Positions 58,691-64,000 of a stretch of DNA of 64,000 nt are shown piece after piece (the stretch's first letter is position 1; every line of letters starts with the position of its first letter). Position numbers and translations under genes: made by a program. The DNA comes from Chelativorans alearensis (GTDB lineage Bacteria; Pseudomonadota; Alphaproteobacteria; Rhizobiales; Rhizobiaceae), in NCBI RefSeq assembly GCF_010993735.1, contig NZ_WQNI01000009.1, positions 1-64,000 on the forward strand, written 5' to 3'. The notes beneath the pieces were generated by a model, which ran no database searches, was not told where the DNA came from, and worked only from the letters and a program-made list of their open reading frames with translations.

Positions 58691-58835
58691 GCCAAATAGT
58701 GAACGCAACCCTTAATTTCGCGGTTAATGGGTCGCTAACGCATTACCGATAATTTGAACGACGAGCCGGGAGGCCGCCTGCGCAGAAAGGCCGCATCCCA
58801 CCGACACAAGTGTTCTTGAGTATCAGGCGTTAAGC

Positions 58836-59774
58836 GTGTCCACCGCGGACTTCAGGCATATCGCGTTCGGAGGGGGCCCGCGCAACTGTGAGCGGCTGTT
58901 TCGTGCCGCCGTCTCCGCCTTCTGCACGCTCTCCCGTCCCACGAAGCGCGAGCTCGCGCAACTCGACGATCTGGCGCTCGGCCTGTTCGACGCCGTGCCC
59001 GCCGAGGCGCGCCGGTACGCCGCCGCCGCACTTTCCGAGTGCGACCCCGCCCCCAGGGACCTCGTCCGGCGGCTCGCCGAAGAGCCGGTGGAAACTTCAG
59101 CCCCCCTCCTCGTGCGCTCAGGTGCGCTCTCCGACGTCGACCTCATTGCCCTGATCGGCCGCCACGGCCTGCCGCACGCCAAGGCCATTGCCCGCCGCGA
59201 CGGCCTCAACCCGGTCATCGCCGCCCTCATCCGGGCGCTCGTCGCCCGCGCCGAAAGCGAAGCCGAGATCGCCGAAAGGGCAGAGCCGGAAGTCGATGCG
59301 CTGGAGGCCATCCGCTGCCAGCTCCGCGACCTGATGCAGGAAGCACCGCCGGCGGGCGATCCGTCAGAGAGTGGCAAAGCAGGTGAAGAACAGCCAGCCC
59401 CCGACCCTGACCAGACCTATACCGCGCTGCGCGAGGCCGCGCTTTCCGACGACAGGCAGGTCTTCGCTACCACTCTCGCCCGCCTCCTCGGGGTCTCGGC
59501 GGAGCGGACCCGTCGGCTGACCTCCGGCATCGGCTACGCCGATCTGCTCACAGGCCTCTGCGCACTGAAATTGACCGTGGAGCAGGCTTTCCTCGTCACC
59601 GCCGCCGTCTTCCCGGGCCAGGTCGCCCACGCCGCCGCGATTCGCCTCTTCATCGAGCGCTACACCACCATCAGCACGGAGGCGGCCCGGAAAAAGGTCG
59701 AGGACTGGCGCTGTCAGGACCGGCCGGAAGACCGGCGCCCCGCTGCAGCTCACTCGGTGGCAACCGCCAGATAG
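58836..59774 (+). CDS. DUF2336-domain protein
   Basis: A 312-aa helical-repeat protein with GTG start. LFRAAVSAFCTLSRPTKREL and LLVRSGALSDVDLIALIGRHG are DUF2336 (HEAT-like) motifs. The C-terminal segment LREAALSDDRQVFATTLARLLGV and KKVEDWR closes the fold. Downstream of a CtrA site, it may be cell-cycle-linked. It converges on the DUF1491 gene with a 25-bp overlap. Confidence 0.85.
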   Translation: MSTADFRHIAFGGGPRNCERLFRAAVSAFCTLSRPTKRELAQLDDLALGLFDAVPAEARRYAAAALSECDPAPRDLVRRLAEEPVETSAPLLVRSGALSDVDLIALIGRHGLPHAKAIARRDGLNPVIAALIRALVARAESEAEIAERAEPEVDALEAIRCQLRDLMQEAPPAGDPSESGKAGEEQPAPDPDQTYTALREAALSDDRQVFATTLARLLGVSAERTRRLTSGIGYADLLTGLCALKLTVEQAFLVTAAVFPGQVAHAAAIRLFIERYTTISTEAARKKVEDWRCQDRPEDRRPAAAHSVATAR

Positions 59775-60094
59775 CCGTCGATCTCGTCCGCCGTCTCCAC
59801 CTCCACCACCCAGACATCCGGATCGAAGCGCATCTCGCGCTCCAGCCGCTTCTCCACCGCGTCCTCCTCGGTGGCCGCCGCCACACGAACGAACTGCCGT
59901 TCGCTGGGCCGCGCATCATCGTAGCTCGTCTGTGGCGCGGGAGCATAAAACTCCAACTCCCCCAGCCGCGTGCGCCGGATGATGAAGATCGCCCCCGCCT
60001 CCCGCGCTCCCTTGCGTCTCACCGCTGCAAAGCCGCCATCGGCGAAAACGCGCCTCACCAGCGCTGAAACCCACAATTCGCTGGTCACACGCAT
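59750..60094 (-). CDS. DUF1491-family protein
   Basis: A 114-aa protein: MRVTSELWVSALVRRVFADGGFAAVRRKGAREAGAIF and FDPDVWVVEVETAD are highly conserved DUF1491 blocks. Function unknown. It follows the peptidoglycan-binding gene at 219 bp, a gap with no gene (60095-60313). Confidence 0.9.
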   Translation of the reverse strand: MRVTSELWVSALVRRVFADGGFAAVRRKGAREAGAIFIIRRTRLGELEFYAPAPQTSYDDARPSERQFVRVAAATEEDAVEKRLEREMRFDPDVWVVEVETADEIDGYLAVATE

Positions 60095-60313
60095 GACGAC
60101 GCGGTCTTCCCGTTGGTGCTCGCTGATTTAAGCATGTGATCCAGGATACCGGCTGCACTTGCAAGGCAATTCCGGCAGCGAACGGAGGCGCCGACGCGCT
60201 TGGCCAAAGCCTGAATTGTCCTTGCGGTAGAATCATTTATCCACATATCTTCAACTTCACCCTTAGGTTGAATGTACGCAGATAACTGCAACCATAGATA
60301 CAGGTACCGCTCA

Positions 60314-61183
60314 TCAATTCGTCAGGCCGATCTCCCGCATCTTGGCCAGGAACGCCTGGTCGGGTTCGCCGGTCACCGGCAGGCCGAACAGCGATTGGAA
60401 CTCGCGGATCGCCGAGCGTGTGTTCTCGCCCATCACACCATCCACTTCGATGCCGTCATTGCCGAAAGCTTTCAGCCCGGCCTGGACGCGCTTGATCACC
60501 GGGTCGCCGCCGGCTGCTGCTACAGCCCCGCCGTCGAGCGAAGCCGTCTGCACCGGATCGCTCTGCTCGCGCGGCCGTGGTGCCGGCTTTGGTGCCGGCA
60601 CTGCCGCTTCCACCGTCGCCGCCGGCCCTTCCAGCCCGAGCTGGCTCAGCAGAGGCGAATCGATCTCCGTACTGGGCTCCAGCCCGACGATGCGGCGGTA
60701 GTTTTCCACTGCCCCACGCGTTTGTGGCCCCGTCAGCCCGTCCACGGGTCCGCGATAAAGCCCCAGATCGCTCAGAACCCTCTGAACGGAGCGCACGGTG
60801 GCATCGCCGCTGTCCTCCGCCACCGAACCCGTCGATTCCGGTGCCGGCTCAGCCTCGACCTTCGGCGCTCCCTCGCCATCCGTCACCGCGCGCACCTCCT
60901 CGCGGGGGGCGGCGGCAGGACGCGGCGTCTCCTCCGGCGCGATCTCCGGCGCGGGCGCCGCGGTGAAAGCCGGCGCCCGCGTCGACACGAAAGCGCTGGG
61001 GTGCACCTGCGGCTGATACCAAAGCGCATTTGCCGAAACGAAGGCCAGCGACACAAAAAAGGCCGTCGTCCCACCGACCGCAGCCGGATTGCGCGCGACC
61101 ACCGCACCCAGTCCGGAAAGCCCGGCGCGCAGCCATCCCCCTTCGTCTCCGCCGTGTTCAGGCCGTCTTGCGTAACGCGTCAT
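60314..61183 (-). CDS. Peptidoglycan-binding protein, two PG_binding_1 domains
   Basis: A 289-aa envelope protein. One membrane helix (AAVGGTTAFFVSLAFVSANALWY) precedes a proline/alanine-rich linker (PAPEIAPEETPRPAAAPREE). Two PG_binding_1 domains follow: VRSVQRVLSDLGLYRGPVDGLTGPQTRGAVENY and VIKRVQAGLKAFGNDGIEVDGVMGENTRSAIREF. ATG at 61183 is chosen over the GTG at 61195; both overlap the kinase gene's end. It is encoded right after the kinase. Confidence 0.88.
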   Translation of the reverse strand: MTRYARRPEHGGDEGGWLRAGLSGLGAVVARNPAAVGGTTAFFVSLAFVSANALWYQPQVHPSAFVSTRAPAFTAAPAPEIAPEETPRPAAAPREEVRAVTDGEGAPKVEAEPAPESTGSVAEDSGDATVRSVQRVLSDLGLYRGPVDGLTGPQTRGAVENYRRIVGLEPSTEIDSPLLSQLGLEGPAATVEAAVPAPKPAPRPREQSDPVQTASLDGGAVAAAGGDPVIKRVQAGLKAFGNDGIEVDGVMGENTRSAIREFQSLFGLPVTGEPDQAFLAKMREIGLTN

Positions 61184-62936
61184 CGTTCCACTCACTGTTG
61201 AAGTTCGCTCCGCCTATCGCGGTGTATTCTTCCTCCCCGCCATCGTCCTCCACGCCGCCCGCCGGCAGCGTGACGTGCACCCGCGTGCCCGTGCCCGGCG
61301 CGCTCTCGATGCTCATGGCACCGCCGGAGAGCTTCACCAGCCCCTTCACCAGCGCCAGACCGAGCCCCGTGCCCTGGCGCGTATAGCTGTTCTGTACCTG
61401 TGTGAAGGGCGTGCCGACACGCTCCAGGTCCTCCGCCGACATACCAATGCCCGTATCGCTTACATCGAGCTCCAGCCGGCCGCCGCTGCGCCGCGCCGTC
61501 ACCCTTACCTCGCCCGCCGGCGTGAACTTCACCGCATTGGACAAAAGGTTGATGAGCACCTGCTGGACGGCGCGGCGATCACAGTTCACCACGCCGATGT
61601 CTTCGGCGATATCGGCCTTCAGCGCCACCGACTTCGCCTCCGCCTCACGCGCCGACATCGCAAGGCAGAACTGCAACGCTTCCTCGAAGCGGAACGGATG
61701 CGACTCCAGCGCATAGGCGCCGGACTGCAGCTTCGAGACATCCAGAATGGCGTTCACCACCGACAGGAGGTGCCCGCTCGCCTCGCGGATGAGGCCGACA
61801 TACTCGCGCTGCCTGTCGTTGGCGAAACGGCCGAACATCTCGTTCGCCAGCACATCGGAGAAGCCAAGAATGGCGTTGAGCGGCGAGCGCAGTTCATGGC
61901 TGACGGAAGCGAGATAACGATCCTTCGCCAACGTGGCGCTATCGGCGGCATCCTTGGCGCTCGCAAGTGCGGCCTCCAATTCGGTCGTCGCGGCGTCGTC
62001 GCGCACGACGGCGACAAGCCCGCTCCCGTCCGGCTCGGCGGCGATATCGGCGATCAGCGCACGAAAGCAAGCTCCCGCCGGTACGCCGGCTTGTGCCGGT
62101 GTGCGCATGCGCATGCGTACAACGCGCCGGTCTGCCCCCTCGCGCAGGTCGGCCAGCGCTTGCAGATAGGCGATGCGGTCGGCCACGTGGATACGGTCGA
62201 AAAATCCTGTTCCCAAAAGCATCTCCGGCGCCACGGCAAACAAGTCTTCCGCCTGCGGCGAAGCCTCAACCACGTCGCCGCCCTGCTGCATGCGCAGGAC
62301 CGCCGCGCCAATGACCTCCTCGACAGACCGGCCCTTCGGTCCGCCAGCGGCCTCGCGCTCGCCGGCTAGCGGCAGCCGGGCGAGAAGTGTCGCCATATAA
62401 AGAAGCGGCACCGCCCACAGCCACGCCGAGGCAGGCACCGCGCCGGCAAAGACCGTCGCGCTCAACGCCGCGCCGAACCCGATGGCCGAGCCGGCCGCCA
62501 TCAACCCGAAGCCGAGCGCCCTCTTCGTTCGCCCAATCCAGCCCGCCTCGACGGCAAGTGCAGCCGCCATCGCCGTCAGCGGCGAGGAAAGCCCGCCGCC
62601 GGCGGCCGTCAAGACACCGACCGCCACAGCCGCGAGCACGAGCGAGGCAGGTTCGACCAGCCGTCGGCGGCCGGTGACGATCAGCGCGAAGGCCGCCAGA
62701 AGGCCGGCACCGAATACCATGAATACGGAAGCGAGCGCACCTGCTCCACCTCCAATGAGCGGCATCGCCTGCGCGGTGGCGATCGCCGCAAGCACCGGCC
62801 CCACCAAAAGCGCTGCCAACAGCCGCCGCTGCCGCGCGCGCTCATCCGCCCCCATGACGGAGGGATGCAGCAGGCGTTCGCAGGCCGCTTTCAGGCTCTC
62901 GGGCCAGTTCGTGGAAAGGGACGCTCGTGTACTCAA
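61158..62936 (-). CDS. Sensor histidine kinase with multi-helix N-terminus (DivJ-like)
   Basis: A 592-aa kinase. The N-terminal approximately 200 aa contain five or six hydrophobic helices (LLAALLVGPVLAAIATAQA through LWAVPLLYMATLLARL). A PAS domain (about 205-320) is followed by HisKA with LASVSHELRSPLNAILGFSDVLANEMF and HATPase with VLINLLSNAVKFT, DTGIGM and GTGLGLALVKG. This layout matches DivJ, the DivK kinase counterpart of PleC. The name is left off because related kinases (CbrA, PdhS) share features. An imperfect CtrA-type site is 66 bp upstream. Confidence 0.85.
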   Translation of the reverse strand: MSTRASLSTNWPESLKAACERLLHPSVMGADERARQRRLLAALLVGPVLAAIATAQAMPLIGGGAGALASVFMVFGAGLLAAFALIVTGRRRLVEPASLVLAAVAVGVLTAAGGGLSSPLTAMAAALAVEAGWIGRTKRALGFGLMAAGSAIGFGAALSATVFAGAVPASAWLWAVPLLYMATLLARLPLAGEREAAGGPKGRSVEEVIGAAVLRMQQGGDVVEASPQAEDLFAVAPEMLLGTGFFDRIHVADRIAYLQALADLREGADRRVVRMRMRTPAQAGVPAGACFRALIADIAAEPDGSGLVAVVRDDAATTELEAALASAKDAADSATLAKDRYLASVSHELRSPLNAILGFSDVLANEMFGRFANDRQREYVGLIREASGHLLSVVNAILDVSKLQSGAYALESHPFRFEEALQFCLAMSAREAEAKSVALKADIAEDIGVVNCDRRAVQQVLINLLSNAVKFTPAGEVRVTARRSGGRLELDVSDTGIGMSAEDLERVGTPFTQVQNSYTRQGTGLGLALVKGLVKLSGGAMSIESAPGTGTRVHVTLPAGGVEDDGGEEEYTAIGGANFNSEWNDDALRKTA

Positions 62937-63384
62937 CTCGACGCGCTCGCTCGTGTCCGTTTGACGGGCTCTTGTTCTGGTCGGACACTCGCATCCAGCC
63001 TTTAAGGAAAGGATAAACGGGCGCCCGGGAAAGGCACCGCAAGGCCTGAAACGTGGCCGATCTGGGGAAATGCGGGCAAGGGAATGCGTACATGGTTAAC
63101 AAAAGATCGCCGGATTCGGGCTGTCACGCGCCCACCTCCGCCACTCGCGGAGAAGCCGCTCGGGCCGAATCCCGCAATCCGCGCAATTCCTTAGATGCTT
63201 ACGCAGAGGTTGCAGCCACGACGCGTCTTTGAAAGAAATTCGTTTCGAATCCCGACATTTTCGAATTTTCCAGCCATTTGCCTCCAATTTTAGCCAATTT
63301 CTCAAGAGCTCTTTTGCGCGCCGATGCCATTGTCGCTACCAGGGAAGCCCCGGATCCAAGGGGCGGCTATTGAGGACTGAAGCC
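62937..63384. other. 448-bp divergent intergenic region
   Basis: Lies between the DivJ-like kinase (minus) and the DUF5330 gene (plus). It holds a CtrA-like site, TTAA-GGAAAGG-ATAA (63002-63016, one mismatch), a TTAAC half-site near 63092, and an AT-rich stretch around 63230-63300 that can serve promoters. A 69-codon frame at 63096-63305 has no supporting signals and was not called. Confidence 0.5.
63002..63016. promoter_or_regulatory. Imperfect CtrA-type site upstream of the kinase
   Basis: TTAA-N7-ATAA with one mismatch to TTAA-N7-TTAA, 66 bp upstream of the DivJ-like kinase start. Weak on its own; its weight comes from the cell-cycle context. Confidence 0.35.
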
Positions 63385-63726
63385 ATGGGATTCCTGATCC
63401 GTTGTGCCTTCTGGCTTTCGCTGGTGCTTCTTTTCATCCCGCTCAACACGGGTGAAGGGCCGGAGGCCGAAAAGGTCGGTCCGCTGCAGGCACTGGCGGC
63501 GGCCCGTGACGCGGTGCGCGACGTCGCCGGCATCTGCGAACGCCAGCCCGAGGTCTGCGCCACCGCCAAGACCGCCGTGCACACCATCACCGCGCGAGCA
63601 AGGGAAGGCATGCGCATCGCTCAAGGCCTGATCGACGACAAGGCCGTGCCCCAGGCGGACATCGTCGAAGAACCGGGGGAAGAACCGCAGGTGACCGCCA
63701 CCGGCAGCATCGCCCCGGCCGAATAA
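63385..63726 (+). CDS. DUF5330-type small exported protein
   Basis: A 113-aa protein with N-terminal anchor MGFLIRCAFWLSLVLLFIPL. The rest, DAVRDVAGICERQPEVCATAKTAVHTITARAREGM, contains a cysteine pair (ICERQPEVC) and fits DUF5330, a short rhizobial envelope family of unknown function. Start at the ATG before the anchor; the longer ORF is unsupported. Confidence 0.82.
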   Translation: MGFLIRCAFWLSLVLLFIPLNTGEGPEAEKVGPLQALAAARDAVRDVAGICERQPEVCATAKTAVHTITARAREGMRIAQGLIDDKAVPQADIVEEPGEEPQVTATGSIAPAE

Positions 63727-63797
63727 TCCGGCCTCACGCGCTTCAAAAACCGGACTTTTCCCGTGACGCCCGCCCGCATAATCACTATATGCGGGCT

Positions 63798-64000
63798 ATG
63801 ACGACTGGTATCGACACCATCCGCGACGACTTCGCCTTCCTCGACGATTGGCAGGAGCGCTACCGCTATATCATCGAGCTCGGCAACGACCTGCCGGTGT
63901 TTCCCGAAGCCTCGCGCGACGACCGCCACAAGGTGCGCGGCTGCGTCAGCCAGGTCTGGCTTCATACCGAGATCGGCGAGGGCCGCGATCCGCTTATCAC
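63798..64000 (+). CDS. sufE: SufE sulfur-transfer protein (3' end outside window)
   Basis: Accepts sulfur from SufS for iron-sulfur cluster assembly. MTTGIDTIRDDFAFLDDWQERYRYIIELGNDLPVFP and DRHKVRGCVSQVWL, with the active-site cysteine in VRGCVSQ, are diagnostic. An in-frame ATG 9 bp upstream (63789) is also possible. Cut by the right window edge after about 68 residues. Confidence 0.93.
   Translation, partial: MTTGIDTIRDDFAFLDDWQERYRYIIELGNDLPVFPEASRDDRHKVRGCVSQVWLHTEIGEGRDPLI

Noticed and set aside
63096-63305. 69-codon minus-strand frame in the 448-bp intergenic region
   Set aside because: No ribosome-binding site, no recognisable similarity; the region reads as regulatory.

Overview
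The window is GC-rich, densely packed chromosomal DNA of an alphaproteobacterium. It most likely comes from the Hyphomicrobiales (Rhizobiales; Mesorhizobium/Phyllobacteriaceae-like). The evidence is the PleC/DivJ-type kinases, a FeuP/FeuQ-type two-component pair, the ccmIEFH-degP-regulator-kinase-glnE-pleC-pepN gene order known from rhizobia, a CtrA-type site (TTAA-N7-TTAA), and a gene transfer agent (GTA)-type phage cluster. No rRNA, tRNA or CRISPR array was seen.

Layout. 0-4.2 kb: a uracil-DNA glycosylase cut by the window edge, then a minus-strand run of small stress or detoxification-type proteins (two DUF1801, a membrane peptide, VOC, SRPBCC plus ArsR regulator) and an EamA exporter. 4.3-9.4 kb: a CoxL-like molybdenum hydroxylase subunit divergent from pepN. 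9.6-20 kb: pleC, a class-A beta-lactamase-fold serine hydrolase, glnE, a two-component pair and a DegP protease. 20.1-24.2 kb: ccmI-E-F-H for cytochrome c maturation. 24.2-27.4 kb: a lipoprotein, twin hairpins, feuQ-feuP and a small periplasmic protein.

27.4-49.8 kb: a complete GTA-like structural cluster on the minus strand, read from 49.8 down to 27.5 kb. It runs small terminase, TerL, portal, prohead protease, capsid, adaptor, closure, terminator, tube, chaperones, a very short tape measure, distal tail, hub, NlpC/P60 peptidase, the TIM-barrel tip protein, and a holin-like peptide. I see no integrase, repressor or replication gene, so a GTA or domesticated phage fits better than a prophage. 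Two features stand out. Two large cysteine-rich repeat proteins (1550 and 546 aa) and three small genes sit between terminase and portal. A slippery heptamer (AAACCCT) ends the tail chaperone gene immediately before its stop codon and would fuse it to a downstream frame that has no well-placed start.

50.0-54.9 kb: an accessory island built from IS1595-family elements. A complete 2588-bp copy (23-bp inverted repeats, 8-bp target duplication) abuts the end of a decayed second copy lying in the opposite orientation. A third IS-type end and a HigBA-like toxin-antitoxin pair interrupt the second copy's transposase. Both copies carry the same kind of passenger: a HEPN-like protein (RNxxxHG motif) divergent from a small charged protein (KDQEKGDE-LRRLLKT motif). 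The two start codons overlap on one CATG. This is the best candidate here for an undescribed toxin-antitoxin or defence module.

55.0-64 kb: host genes resume. They are a bifunctional class A penicillin-binding protein, a DUF1214/DUF1254-type pair, a small conserved protein and a DUF2336 protein flanking a CtrA site, DUF1491, a peptidoglycan-binding protein, a DivJ-like kinase, a DUF5330 protein and sufE (cut by the edge).
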